This document shows, piece by piece, positions 53,014 to 64,000 of a stretch of DNA of 64,000 nucleotides. This DNA comes from Lacisediminihabitans sp040549525 (GTDB taxonomy: Bacteria > Actinomycetota > Actinomycetes > Actinomycetales > Microbacteriaceae). The stretch lies in the NCBI RefSeq assembly GCF_040549525.1, contig NZ_JBEPTM010000012.1:1-64000 (forward strand). The letters are read 5' to 3'. Made by a program: the position numbers and the translations under genes. Under the pieces are notes generated by a model that was given only the letters and a program-made list of their open reading frames with translations, was not told the DNA's origin and searched no databases. Within the stretch, counting starts at the first letter, position 1. Each line of letters begins with the position of its first letter.

Positions 53014-55476
53014 TCAGCGGATCGGGCTGCCGATCGAGCCGATTGGGCCGTCGAGCGGGGTTCCGGATGCGTCGCGCTTGGCTCCAGCCTCTGGCAATGA
53101 GCGCACCGCGCCATCCGCACCGACAGCGAGCGGGGGAGCGACACCGGCCCAGGCCACCGCGAGCTGGTCTTCGCCCTTGAGGAACGAATGCGCGCGCACC
53201 CCGCCGGTCGCTCGACCCTTGCCGGGGAATTCGGACAGGGCGGAGACCTTCGCGCGGCCCGCCTCCATGCCGGCGATCGTTGCGCTGCTGCTCGAAACCG
53301 TGGTGACGACGACGTCCGACCCGGGGTCGACGGCTCCGAAGAAGATGACCGAGGCCTTTGCGCCGAGGTTGATGCCCGCCATTCCGCCGGCGGAACGGCC
53401 CTGAGGCCGCACGCTTGCCGCGGGGAAATGCAGCAACTGGGCTTCGGAGGTCACAAAGAGCAATTCGTCGGTGTCGGCAGACTGCCGCGCTCCCACGACC
53501 GAATCTCCCGGCTTGAGCGAGATGATCTCGAACTCTGGTCGGTTCGCCCAGTCTCCGGGCGTGAGCCTCTTCACGACGCCCTGCCGGGTGCCGATGGCGA
53601 TCGCATCGGGAGACGTCAGCGACACCAGTGCGAGCACACGCTCCTTCTTCGCATCGATCGCGAGGTAGTCGGAGATCCGTACCCCGGCGGCGAGCTGGAT
53701 GGAGTTCTCGGGAACGACGGGAAGATCCACGGGGGTGAGACGGATGAGCCGTCCGAGCGAGGTGACCGCACCGATCTCCGATCGGCTCGTCGTGACGATG
53801 GACGACAGGATCGCATCGTGCTTGGTCCGTCGGGCCGCGCGCTCCGGCAGCTCGGAGGCGACATCCGGCAGATCGACCCGGATGGCCCGACCGGTCGTCG
53901 ACAGGAACACCCGGCAGGGCGTGTCCGCGATCTCGAGCACGGCCGCGGCTGCCCGGGCGGCGACGGTCGTGCCGACCGGGGGTCGCGCCTCGGTGAGCAG
54001 GGTGCGGCGGGGCGTGCCGAAGCGCTCCGCCACCTCCTCGAGCTCGTCGGAGACCAGCTGGCGCACCCGCTGCGGCCCGGTGAGCAGTTGCTCGAGCGCA
54101 GCGATTTCGGCGAGCAGCTGGTCGCGCTCCGCTTCGAGTTCGATGCGGGAGAACTTGGTGAGGCGGCGAAGCCGCAGTTCCAGGATGTATTCGGCCTGGA
54201 TCTGGCTGAGGTCGAAGACATCCATCAGGCGCACGCGGGCCTGTTCCGTGTCATCGCTCGCCCGGATCACCTGGATCACCTCGTCGATGTCGAGAATCGC
54301 GACGAGCAGGCCCTCGACGAGGTGCAGGCGTTCCCTCTTGCGAGCGAGCCGATACTGGCTGCGGCGCGTGACCACCGAGATGCGGTGGTCGATGTAGACC
54401 TGCAACAGCTCACGAAGACCGAGAGTCTTCGGGCCGCCGTCGACGAGAGCGACGTTGTTGATATTGAAGGAGTCTTCGAGCGGCGTGAAGCGGAAGAGCT
54501 GTTCGAGCACCGCGTCGGGGCTGAAGCCGGTCTTGATGCCGACCACGAGCCGCAGGCCGTGTTTGCGGTCGGTGAGGTCTGTGACATCCGAGATGCCGTT
54601 GAGCTTTTTGGAGTTGACGCCGTCCTTGATCTTCTCGATCACCTTCTCGGCACCGACCATGTAGGGAAGTTCGGTGATGATGAGGCCGGCTTTTCGCGCG
54701 GTGATGTTCTCGACCGCGACGCGTGCACGGGTGCGGAAACTGCCCCGTCCGCTCTCGTAGGCATCGCGGATGCCGGAGAGCCCGATGATGGTTCCGCCGG
54801 TGGGCAGGTCGGGGCCGGGCACGAACGACATCAGGTCGTCGAGGGAGGCATCCGGATGCGCGATCAGATGACGGGCCGCGCCGATCACCTCGATGAGATT
54901 GTGAGGCGCCATGTTCGTGGCCATCCCCACGGCGATACCGGAGGCCCCGTTCACCAGCAGGTTGGGGAACGCCGACGGCAGCACCTCCGGCTGGGTCAGT
55001 TGGTTGTCGTAGTTCGGCACGAAGTCCACGACGTCTTCGTCGAGGTCCTCGGTCATGGCCATCGCGGCGGCGGTGAGACGGGCTTCGGTGTAGCGGGGAG
55101 CAGCCGGTCCGTCATCGAGGGTTCCGAAGTTTCCGTGGCCGTCGATGAGGGGCACCCGCAGGATGAAGCTCTGGGCGAGCCGCACCATCGCATCGTAGAT
55201 CGACGCGTCACCGTGTGGATGCAGCTTGCCCATCACCTCACCGGTGACGCGAGCGGACTTCACGTGACCGCGGTCGGGGCGCAGGCCCATCTCGGTCATC
55301 TGGTACAGGATTCGGCGCTGAACCGGCTTGAGCCCGTCGCGGGCGTCGGGAAGGGCTCGAGAGTAGATCACGGAGTAGGCGTACTCGAGGAACGACCCCT
55401 CCATCTCGGTGGAGACGTCGACGGTGTCGATGCGTTCCCCGCTGGGCTGCGCAGGAGGGATTTCGGGAGTAGTCAT
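53014..55476 (-). CDS. parC: DNA topoisomerase IV subunit A
   Basis: The 820-residue A subunit has the winged-helix breakage domain with DGLKPVQRRILY and the catalytic Tyr in PAAPRYTEARLT, the tower and coiled-coil region (LDIDEVIQVIRASDD), and a six-bladed beta-pinwheel C-terminal domain (LVSLTSPDAIAIGTRQG, GRSAGGMAGI). With ParE it decatenates replicated chromosomes. The start lies 12 nt from the start of the divergent phosphodiesterase gene; a -10-like TAGCAT (55489-55494) lies on the divergent start codon. Confidence 0.92.
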   Translation of the reverse strand: MTTPEIPPAQPSGERIDTVDVSTEMEGSFLEYAYSVIYSRALPDARDGLKPVQRRILYQMTEMGLRPDRGHVKSARVTGEVMGKLHPHGDASIYDAMVRLAQSFILRVPLIDGHGNFGTLDDGPAAPRYTEARLTAAAMAMTEDLDEDVVDFVPNYDNQLTQPEVLPSAFPNLLVNGASGIAVGMATNMAPHNLIEVIGAARHLIAHPDASLDDLMSFVPGPDLPTGGTIIGLSGIRDAYESGRGSFRTRARVAVENITARKAGLIITELPYMVGAEKVIEKIKDGVNSKKLNGISDVTDLTDRKHGLRLVVGIKTGFSPDAVLEQLFRFTPLEDSFNINNVALVDGGPKTLGLRELLQVYIDHRISVVTRRSQYRLARKRERLHLVEGLLVAILDIDEVIQVIRASDDTEQARVRLMDVFDLSQIQAEYILELRLRRLTKFSRIELEAERDQLLAEIAALEQLLTGPQRVRQLVSDELEEVAERFGTPRRTLLTEARPPVGTTVAARAAAAVLEIADTPCRVFLSTTGRAIRVDLPDVASELPERAARRTKHDAILSSIVTTSRSEIGAVTSLGRLIRLTPVDLPVVPENSIQLAAGVRISDYLAIDAKKERVLALVSLTSPDAIAIGTRQGVVKRLTPGDWANRPEFEIISLKPGDSVVGARQSADTDELLFVTSEAQLLHFPAASVRPQGRSAGGMAGINLGAKASVIFFGAVDPGSDVVVTTVSSSSATIAGMEAGRAKVSALSEFPGKGRATGGVRAHSFLKGEDQLAVAWAGVAPPLAVGADGAVRSLPEAGAKRDASGTPLDGPIGSIGSPIR

Positions 55477-55494
55477 AGGATTGCCCCCATGCTA
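55476..55494. promoter_or_regulatory. Overlapping divergent -10 elements of parC and phosphodiesterase
   Basis: On the + strand TAGGAT (55476-55481) ends 7 nt before ATG 55489 and overlaps the parC start codon. On the minus strand TAGCAT (55494-55489) lies on the phosphodiesterase start codon, 12 nt before the parC ATG. The two promoters cannot be occupied together. Confidence 0.5.
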
Positions 55495-56628
55495 CCGGCC
55501 ACCAAAACGCACCGGTTTAGCCTTGCCGATGTCGTGCCAAGTTCTCTTCAGGCCATCACCCATGAGGCGAATCGCCTGGCGTTGCCACCGGTGGAGAAGG
55601 CGATCGTGCTGCTCGTCGACGGGCTCGGAGCATCCGCGCTCACAGCCCGGCGCGGGCACGCGCGAACCCTGGCGCCGCTGCTCACGGCTGGGTCCACGAT
55701 CGGCGCGCGGTTTCCGTCGACCACTGCGTCGGCGTTGGCTACTCTCACCACCGGCGCATCGGCGGGAATCCACGGGCTCGTCGGGTACAGCGTGCTCGAC
55801 GCGGCGAATGAGCGAGTCGTCAACCAGCTCAGCGGATGGGATGCCCGGCTGGATCCGGCGACCTGGCAGCGGGTGCCGACTCTCTTCGAGAAGGCGCGGG
55901 ATGCCGGCATCCCCAGCTTTGCGATCGGCACAGAGCGCTATCGGAAGTCCGGCTTCACGCGGGCCGTTCTGCGCGGTGCCGAGTACCGAAGCGGCGCGAC
56001 GATGGCGGACCGATTCGAGGAGGCTCGGCGTACCCTCGACGAGATCGATCGGGGACTGATCTACCTGTACGTGCCCGAGCTGGACCAAGCCGGTCATGCG
56101 TGGGGCTGGCAGTCCGCGCAGTGGACGACGGCCCTCGAGGAGCTCGACAGCGAGGTGCGCGCATTCGCGCCGACGCTCCGCGCGGGCGAGGGAATGCTCC
56201 TGACCGCAGATCACGGCGTGCTCGACGTGCCGGCGAGCTCGCAGGTGCTGTTCGATTCGGAATCGCGCCTGATCGACGGCGTCAGGTTTGTCGCGGGCGA
56301 GCCTCGGGCGCTGCAACTGCATTTCGAGCCCGATGCTTCAGAAGCACTCCGGGCGACGGTCCTGGCGGCCTGGCGTGAGATCGAGGGTCCCCGATCGTGG
56401 ATCGTCTCCCGCTCCGAGGCGATCGAATCCGGGTGGTTCGGTACCGCGGTCGATGCCGAGGTGGCACCGCGCATCGGCGACATCATCGTGGCCGCTCGCA
56501 AGGGCATCGCCTACTACGACTCGAGGGTCGCCGGCAACGCGGGCCGCAACATGGTGGGACAGCACGGGTCGTGGTCGGCCGACGAGCTCTCCGTTCCGCT
56601 CCTCCGCTTCGGGGCATTCGCGCGCTGA
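55489..56628 (+). CDS. Type I phosphodiesterase/nucleotide pyrophosphatase family protein
   Basis: The 379-residue alkaline-phosphatase-superfamily enzyme has the metal Asp in LLVDGLGAS, the Thr nucleophile in FPSTTASALATLT, YVPELDQAGHAWG (Asp/His), LTADHGV (Asp/His) and GQHGSW (His). No signal peptide or membrane helix is seen, so it should act in the cytosol on a phosphodiester or pyrophosphate; the substrate is unknown. It is conserved between parC and sepH in related actinobacteria. Confidence 0.85.
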   Translation: MLPATKTHRFSLADVVPSSLQAITHEANRLALPPVEKAIVLLVDGLGASALTARRGHARTLAPLLTAGSTIGARFPSTTASALATLTTGASAGIHGLVGYSVLDAANERVVNQLSGWDARLDPATWQRVPTLFEKARDAGIPSFAIGTERYRKSGFTRAVLRGAEYRSGATMADRFEEARRTLDEIDRGLIYLYVPELDQAGHAWGWQSAQWTTALEELDSEVRAFAPTLRAGEGMLLTADHGVLDVPASSQVLFDSESRLIDGVRFVAGEPRALQLHFEPDASEALRATVLAAWREIEGPRSWIVSRSEAIESGWFGTAVDAEVAPRIGDIIVAARKGIAYYDSRVAGNAGRNMVGQHGSWSADELSVPLLRFGAFAR

Positions 56629-56701
56629 CCAGCCGCTCGTCGCGTGGTGAGCGCGAGCGCGTACCGAGACCGGAGAGTCGCGGCACCGAATGAGAGGTCG
56701 G

Positions 56702-57778
56702 TTACAGGTCGTCGTCCGAGCGCGCCCCGAAGACGATCTCATCCCAGCTCGGCATGGAAGCCCTGCCCTTGCGTGACGATGCGCGGGGCTGGAAGACATT
56801 CGGCTGGGGGGCCGTGTTTCCCGGCCGGTCGTCGTTCTCGTCGCCGAAGACGTCCAGCGGAATGTCGACGAGACGGATCGTGCCGGTCGAGGGATGAGCG
56901 GACTTCGAGTCCACAGAGATCGCCTCATCGCCGAATCCCGCGGACTCGCGTTCTCCGCGCCGGCGGCGCAGGGCCTCGAGGAGGTCGGCCGTCTGGTTCG
57001 ATTCGGACTCGTCGGCGACCGGGGCACGATTGATCGCGGCATCCGACACGGCGGCCGGCGCATCGTCAAGGCGTCCGTACGGCACCGCCTCGAGCCGCGA
57101 ACGCCCGGGTTCCTGCTGGGAGAGCTCCTCGCTGGTGAAGGCTCCGCTGTCGAAACGGGACTGGTCGGGCTGGCGCTCTTCGTCACCGACGGCACGCAGG
57201 CGGGGAACCAGGGCACCGGAGGCATCCCCCTGCTGGGAGAGCGTGATGGCTTCGTTGTTGAGCGGGGAGAGTGCGGCCTTCTTCGGATCGAAACGCCAGC
57301 GGGCATCCCGCTCGATCTGCTCCGCGCTGAAGGCGAGTTTCACGACCCAGCCCCCGCCGACCTCTTTCCAGCTCGCCCACCGCTCATCGATGGCGCCGAG
57401 GTCGTAGAGCCGTTCGCGGATGACCGTGCCGAAGGTGGAGCCGCCACCGAGCGGATCTGTCTCCATCGCGGTGTGCACGGGCACGCCGAGTGCCGAGTTC
57501 ACGACGAACTCGCGCTCGGCGAGCACAGGTCCCTCGAACTTCTGGATGTAGTCGAGCGGAACGCCGGTGATGGCCGCAACGTCCTGCGCCGACATCCCGG
57601 ACCGGATGTGGGCCTGGATCTCCCGCGGCGCGAGCTTGCGCCCCGATCCCGGGTCGGGGATCGCCTGACGCAGTCTGGACTGCAGTACTTCGTCTATGGC
57701 GATGCGGTACTTGGTACCTTCGTCGGACGCGACGAGGAGTGCGCCGTTCTCCACTCCGATGACTCTCAGGTCTTGCAT
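56702..57778 (-). CDS. sepH: Septation protein SepH
   Basis: The 358-residue protein has the N-terminal DUF3071 domain (MQDLRVIGVENGALLVAS, a helix-turn-helix-like IQAHIRSGMSAQDVAAITGV and VHTAMETDPLGGG) and a long, acidic, poorly ordered C-terminus. SepH stimulates FtsZ ring assembly in actinobacteria. GAGAGG lies upstream of the ATG. It is divergent from the DUF4193 gene. Confidence 0.9.
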   Translation of the reverse strand: MQDLRVIGVENGALLVASDEGTKYRIAIDEVLQSRLRQAIPDPGSGRKLAPREIQAHIRSGMSAQDVAAITGVPLDYIQKFEGPVLAEREFVVNSALGVPVHTAMETDPLGGGSTFGTVIRERLYDLGAIDERWASWKEVGGGWVVKLAFSAEQIERDARWRFDPKKAALSPLNNEAITLSQQGDASGALVPRLRAVGDEERQPDQSRFDSGAFTSEELSQQEPGRSRLEAVPYGRLDDAPAAVSDAAINRAPVADESESNQTADLLEALRRRRGERESAGFGDEAISVDSKSAHPSTGTIRLVDIPLDVFGDENDDRPGNTAPQPNVFQPRASSRKGRASMPSWDEIVFGARSDDDL

Positions 57779-57979
57779 GCTGAACGCCTCTCGCGGTCAC
57801 TTCTTCGCCTCTAGAGTCGCACGCCCCATCCCCAAATCCCGGGAATATCCCGGGCGTGCCGCAAGTTGCACAGAAGTCGGATTCACGGTCATTTGGCAGT
57901 GGTTTGCTATTCGCAAACTAATGATGCAAACTATGGCCGCCGATTGAGACCAATCGATATTTTCAAGAACTGGATGGGC

Positions 57980-58273
57980 ATGGCAACCGACTACGACGCA
58001 CCTCGAAAGACCGACGACGACTCCGAGTCGATCGAGGCTCTCAAAGAGCGCGTCCCGGACAAGATGTCCGGTGTGGTCGACGTCGATGACGCCGACAATC
58101 CCGGGGGTTTCGAGCTGCCCGGTGCAGACCTCTCAGACCTCGACCTCGATGTCGTGGTGCTGCCTCCGCAGGCCGACGAATTCACCTGCGTCAACTGCTT
58201 CCTCGTGAAGCACCGCTCGCAGCTCGACCACGAAGAGAAGCTCGGTCCGATCTGCCAGGAGTGCGCGGCCTGA
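57980..58273 (+). CDS. DUF4193 protein with C-terminal zinc ribbon
   Basis: The 97-residue acidic protein ends in FTCVNCFLVKHRS and ICQECAA, a C-x2-C pair repeated as in a zinc ribbon. The actinobacterial DUF4193 family starts MATDYDAPRKTDDD as here, which sets the start at 57980 although a longer frame exists. Function unknown. About 200 nt of non-coding sequence separate it from sepH. Confidence 0.9.
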   Translation: MATDYDAPRKTDDDSESIEALKERVPDKMSGVVDVDDADNPGGFELPGADLSDLDLDVVVLPPQADEFTCVNCFLVKHRSQLDHEEKLGPICQECAA

Positions 58274-58289
58274 TCCTGTCTGCGGACAG

Positions 58290-58769
58290 CTAGACGGCGC
58301 GGGCCGTGTCGATCGCGGCGACCAGGGCGTCGGGTGTGCGAGTGGACACGATCCAATACGGGGTCGGGTCGCTCGCATCGGCGAGGTCGATCTTCACGAC
58401 AGGGCCGACCCAGCCGCGGATGAGGAGCCAGGCCCGCGCATCGAGCAACCGACCGCGCTGCAGGGTCGCTTCCTCACCCCGGAATGCCGTCACCCCCGCG
58501 ATGAGGTGCACCGGCACCCGCGCCCGACCGGCCACGAGTTCGCCAGGCAGGACCACGATGGCGGGGGATGTCGCCAGGAGCACGAGAACCACGGCGGCGT
58601 ACAGCACGATGGCCACGATGACCCCGGCGAAGAGGTTGATCGGCAGAAACACCAGCAGGCTGGCAGGAATGACCAGAGCCGTCGACACGAATACCCAGGC
58701 CGAGGGCCAGATGCGCTCGCTATAGAGCTTCGTGAGGGTCGAGGGGCCGCCTGGCGGGGTCTGCGTCAT
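58290..58769 (-). CDS. DUF3093 membrane protein
   Basis: The 159-residue protein has two adjacent membrane helices (about residues 22-66) and a C-terminal domain with WLLIRGWVGPVVKIDLAD and DPTPYWIVSTR, matching DUF3093 of actinobacteria. Function unknown. It is divergent from dut and convergent with the DUF4193 gene. Confidence 0.88.
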   Translation of the reverse strand: MTQTPPGGPSTLTKLYSERIWPSAWVFVSTALVIPASLLVFLPINLFAGVIVAIVLYAAVVLVLLATSPAIVVLPGELVAGRARVPVHLIAGVTAFRGEEATLQRGRLLDARAWLLIRGWVGPVVKIDLADASDPTPYWIVSTRTPDALVAAIDTARAV

Positions 58770-58822
58770 AGGCCCTATTCGATCAGACTTTGCCGTGCTC
58801 CAACCCCGCGGGCGTTCTGCAC

Positions 58823-58828
58823 TACCCT
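58823..58828 (+). promoter_or_regulatory. -10 element of leaderless dut
   Basis: TACCCT ends exactly 6 nt before GTG 58835. Confidence 0.55.
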
Positions 58829-58834
58829 CGTCAC

Positions 58835-59317
58835 GTGGCTCAAAGCGTTGAAGTACTGATCGTCGCCGACCGGGTGCCCAGCTACTCGCATCCGGGTGAC
58901 GCCGGCGCCGACCTCACGGCGGCGGAAGCCGTGCAGCTCGATCCGGGCCAGCGCGCGACGGTCGCAACCGGCATTTCGATCGCCCTGCCCGACGGCTACG
59001 TCGCCTTCGTGGTGCCGCGCAGCGGGCTTGCATCGCGGCACGGGATCACGATCGTCAACAGCCCGGGCACGGTGGATGCCGGGTACCGCGGGGAGATCAG
59101 CGTCACCCTTCTGAATACCGACAGCTCGGTGCCGTACTCTGTCGCGGTCGGCGACCGGATCGCCCAGCTGGTGATCATGCCGGTGAGTCGGGCGCGGTTC
59201 ATCCCCGTCACAACGCTCCCGGGCAGTCATCGTGGCGAATCCGGGTTCGGATCGACCGGCTATGCGACGTCTGACAGCGATTCACCCCATCACGACCAAC
59301 AAGGAGAGCTCCTGTGA
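58835..59317 (+). CDS. dut: dUTP diphosphatase
   Basis: The 160-residue trimeric dUTPase has the five family motifs: DAGADLTAA, VVPRSGLA, NSPGTVDAGYRGE, GDRIAQLVIMP and the C-terminal RGESGFGSTG that closes over the active site. It hydrolyses dUTP to dUMP, keeping uracil out of DNA. GTG 58835 is chosen from the leaderless -10 element; the last four bases overlap the DUF3710 gene, so dut, DUF3710 and DUF3159 form an operon. Confidence 0.93.
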   Translation: MAQSVEVLIVADRVPSYSHPGDAGADLTAAEAVQLDPGQRATVATGISIALPDGYVAFVVPRSGLASRHGITIVNSPGTVDAGYRGEISVTLLNTDSSVPYSVAVGDRIAQLVIMPVSRARFIPVTTLPGSHRGESGFGSTGYATSDSDSPHHDQQGELL

Positions 59318-59982
59318 GCGACACCAATCCGCCCTCCGGCGAGATCCAGCCGAGCGACGTCACCGAGCCGGGTGCCCCGGACGAGCAGCTGAAGTCCGCC
59401 CCTGCCGATCGGGAGACCGAGGGACCGCTCGACGAATCAGAGGCGAACCCGGTTCGCCCCTACGTCGATCTCGGGGGAGTGAAGATCCTCCCTCGCGAGG
59501 GCCTGCAGTTGCGGCTCGAGGTGGAGGAGGGCAGCCAGCGGGTGGTCGCGGTCGGCCTGGACTACGCCGGTTCCACCCTGCAGGTACAGCCTTTCGCGGC
59601 TCCACGCACGTCGGGTCTCTGGCATGAGATCCGCGAGCAGATCGCCGAGCAGATCGCGAAGCAGGGCGGAACGACGCGCCTCTCGGTCGGACCCTTCGGT
59701 CCGGAGTTGCTCGCGGAGATTCCGGCGACGACACCCGGACAGCCCGATTCCACCCGACTGGCACGATTCATCGGAGTCGACGGTCCCCGCTGGTTCCTCA
59801 GAGGCGTGATCGCCGGTGACGGCGCGGTCGACCAGGAGGCAGCCTCGAAGATCGAGGAGCTCTTCCGCAGTGTCGTCGTGGTGCGCGGCAAGACGCCGAT
59901 GCCGCCGCGCGACCTCATCCCCCTCCACATGCCGAAGACCGCCGCTCCGGTGGACGACATGCCGTCGACACCGGGCGTCTAG
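59314..59982 (+). CDS. DUF3710 protein
   Basis: The 222-residue soluble protein belongs to DUF3710: an acidic disordered start, then VRPYVDLGGVKILPREGLQLRL and LWHEIREQIAEQIAKQGG, then RLARFIGVDGPRWFLRG. Conserved between dut and DUF3159 across actinobacteria; function unknown. No membrane helix or catalytic motif is visible. Confidence 0.88.
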   Translation: MSDTNPPSGEIQPSDVTEPGAPDEQLKSAPADRETEGPLDESEANPVRPYVDLGGVKILPREGLQLRLEVEEGSQRVVAVGLDYAGSTLQVQPFAAPRTSGLWHEIREQIAEQIAKQGGTTRLSVGPFGPELLAEIPATTPGQPDSTRLARFIGVDGPRWFLRGVIAGDGAVDQEAASKIEELFRSVVVVRGKTPMPPRDLIPLHMPKTAAPVDDMPSTPGV

Positions 59983-59986
59983 CCGG

Positions 59987-60694
59987 GTGGCCGACGAAAA
60001 GGCACCCGAGCCGGGCTTTCGGGAGGCGTTCGCGGATGCGATGCGCAAGACCGGTCTCGGCCAGGTCGCCCCGGGCGAAGTGCCGACAGCGGGATCGCTG
60101 CTGAAAGCGGTGGGCGGCATCCGTGGCCTGATCGAGTCGATCCTGCCCGGACTCGCATTCCTCGTGCTCTACGCCGCGACGAAGAGCGTGGCACTGTCGG
60201 TGTTGGTTCCGGTGGCGCTTGCCGTGCTCTTCGTGGTAGTCAGGCTGGTCACCCGCACCCCGATCGCCCAGGCCTTCGCGGGCATCGCCGGGATCGCCAT
60301 CTCGGCCGTCCTCGCCCTCATCTCTGGTCGCGCCGAGGCGAACTTCATCCCGGGCATCATCATCAACATCGCGAGTCTGAGCGTGCTTCTCCTCAGCATC
60401 CTCGTGCGGTGGCCCCTCATCGGCGTCATCGTCGGGTTCCTCACCAACGAGACCACCCGGTGGCGCGAGCAGAAGGCGAAGCGCCGGGTGCTCTACCTCA
60501 CGACGTGGCTGTGGGCCGGTCTCTTCGCGCTCCGGCTCGCCGTGGAAGTGCCGCTCTACCTCGCCAAGGAGGCGGAGTGGCTCGCCGGCGTGAAACTGCT
60601 TCTCGGCATTCCTCTCTATGCGGCGATGCTGTGGGTGACGTGGCTTCTCGTTCGCGCTGTCTACGCGAGCTCGGTCCGACCGAGCAGCGACTGA
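59987..60694 (+). CDS. DUF3159 membrane protein
   Basis: The 235-residue protein has about six membrane helices (starting SILPGLAFLVLYAATKS) and the conserved charged N-terminus FREAFADAMRKTGL of DUF3159. GTG 59987 follows the DUF3710 stop by four bases, with GGG just upstream. Function unknown; the stable linkage to dut-DUF3710 suggests a shared process. Confidence 0.85.
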   Translation: MADEKAPEPGFREAFADAMRKTGLGQVAPGEVPTAGSLLKAVGGIRGLIESILPGLAFLVLYAATKSVALSVLVPVALAVLFVVVRLVTRTPIAQAFAGIAGIAISAVLALISGRAEANFIPGIIINIASLSVLLLSILVRWPLIGVIVGFLTNETTRWREQKAKRRVLYLTTWLWAGLFALRLAVEVPLYLAKEAEWLAGVKLLLGIPLYAAMLWVTWLLVRAVYASSVRPSSD

Positions 60695-60704
60695 CCGGCA
60701 TGCT

Positions 60705-60730
60705 AAAGTATCTTGACGTCAAGATACTTT
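60705..60730. promoter_or_regulatory. Perfect 26-bp palindrome upstream of acn
   Basis: The palindrome AAAGTATCTTGAC/GTCAAGATACTTT is perfect over 26 bp and centred on ACGT. It stands 128 nt before the aconitase start. Its size fits a dimeric MarR/TetR-type repressor. Aconitase in Streptomyces is controlled by the MarR protein TamR; whether the same kind of regulator acts here is inference. Confidence 0.65.
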
Positions 60731-60750
60731 TGCTGTCGTCCGGGCCAGGG

Positions 60751-60769
60751 GAGACTTAGGCTTACCTTG
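60751..60769 (+). promoter_or_regulatory. Possible half DtxR/IdeR iron box upstream of acn
   Basis: The core TTAGGCTTACCT is identical to that in the strong box at 4391-4409, but the left half of the 19-bp consensus is poor (14 of 19 positions by my alignment). Confidence 0.4.
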
Positions 60770-60858
60770 CTGGCATGGTCGCCGGTCGAGGTTCAGGATG
60801 ACAGCGGATGTCTCGTCAAGAGATCACACCTCGTACAGCTCAGCAAGGGAGTCGCGCA

Positions 60859-63669
<2,811 letters not shown>

Positions 63670-63678
63670 GCTACTGTT

Positions 63679-64000
63679 GTGAGCCTTCTGCAGAGTATCC
63701 ACGGACCCCGGGACCTGGACCGACTCTCGCAGGAGCAACTCGTCGCGCTTGCTGCCGAGATCCGGGAATTCCTGGTCAAGGAGGTCTCGAAGACCGGTGG
63801 TCATCTCGGCCCCAACCTCGGTGTCGTCGAACTGACGATGGCCGTGCACCGGGTCTTCAACTCGCCCAACGACGCGATCGTGTTCGACACCGGGCACCAG
63901 TCCTATGTGCACAAACTCCTCACCGGTCGCCAGGATTTCAGCCGCCTGCGTGAGCGTGGGGGACTGGCGGGGTATCCGCAGCGGTCCGAATCCGTGCACG
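63679..64000 (+). CDS. dxs: 1-deoxy-D-xylulose-5-phosphate synthase, N-terminal part
   Basis: The first 107 codons are visible and the gene runs off the window. LLQSIHGPRDLDRLS, TGGHLGPNLGVVELTMAVH and VFDTGHQSYVHKLLTGR are typical of DXS; the His of GGHLG and the GHQSYVHK loop bind thiamine diphosphate and substrate. It makes DXP for the non-mevalonate isoprenoid pathway. Confidence 0.92.
   Translation, partial: MSLLQSIHGPRDLDRLSQEQLVALAAEIREFLVKEVSKTGGHLGPNLGVVELTMAVHRVFNSPNDAIVFDTGHQSYVHKLLTGRQDFSRLRERGGLAGYPQRSESVH

Noticed and set aside
53188..55488. Long in-frame extension upstream of the phosphodiesterase gene
   Set aside because: It is antisense to parC; the true start is ATG 55489 with its own -10 element.

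Overview
The window looks like chromosome of a high-GC actinobacterium of the family Microbacteriaceae. Support comes from the GC-rich codon use and from the set of actinobacterial genes: two sigma-70 factors of the RpoD/HrdB type, SepH, DUF3071/3093/3159/3710/4191/4193/7455 proteins, GlnA1/GlnA2/GlnE, polyphosphate glucokinase, a PAC2 protein, and a degenerate DUF222-HNH gene. The genus cannot be fixed from the sequence.

Layout. 1-1104 is a decayed edge: a beheaded secreted-protein gene, an IS3-family remnant, and the 3' half of a tRNA-Val(CAC) gene that may be an attachment-site scar. 1153-5985 holds an SGNH esterase coupled to a DUF262/DUF1524 (GmrSD-like) protein, a probable HxD...H oxygenase under an iron box, and a secreted lysozyme-like protein. 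6186-13357 has an accessory sigma factor, a DMT exporter, an NCS1 permease with a huge N-terminal tail, NIF3, a coiled-coil protein and RNase P RNA. 13375-15445 has a small kinase and a frameshifted DUF222-HNH gene. 15732-23617 is a complete kdp potassium-uptake operon (kdpFABCDE) headed by an extra 27-residue membrane peptide. 23793-34642 carries ppgK, map, panB, nadE and the nitrogen genes glnA2-glnE and glnA1, with a four-half-site GlnR box upstream of glnA1. 34784-44795 holds RDD and DUF4191 proteins, a pseudokinase, sucB and lpd, pepA, PAC2 and an MFS transporter. 45037-50224 is sigA followed almost without gaps by a murT-like gene, a gatD-like gene and two alanine-racemase-like genes. 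50344-64000 carries DUF7455, parE, parC, a phosphodiesterase, sepH, DUF4193, DUF3093, dut, DUF3710, DUF3159, acn and the start of dxs.

The most interesting part is 46392-50224. The GatD-like protein has no cysteine at all and lacks the glutaminase histidine, and the MurT-like protein lacks the zinc-ribbon cysteines, so the pair cannot be an ordinary D-Glu amidating enzyme. Right after it lie two racemase-like proteins with complementary defects. The short one lost the PLP lysine and most of the barrel but keeps the catalytic Tyr domain. The long one keeps the complete PLP barrel but lost the Tyr and part of the C-terminal domain. Because the alanine-racemase active site is built from two subunits, the pair could form one heterodimeric active site. 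Microbacteriaceae have B-type peptidoglycan, where the D-Glu alpha-carboxyl starts the cross-bridge instead of being amidated, so I propose this cluster makes or attaches the bridge amino acid.

A second theme is transcription. At least twelve genes have a TANNNT -10 element ending 6-8 nt before the start codon and no Shine-Dalgarno sequence, which suggests widespread leaderless mRNAs and was used to choose starts.
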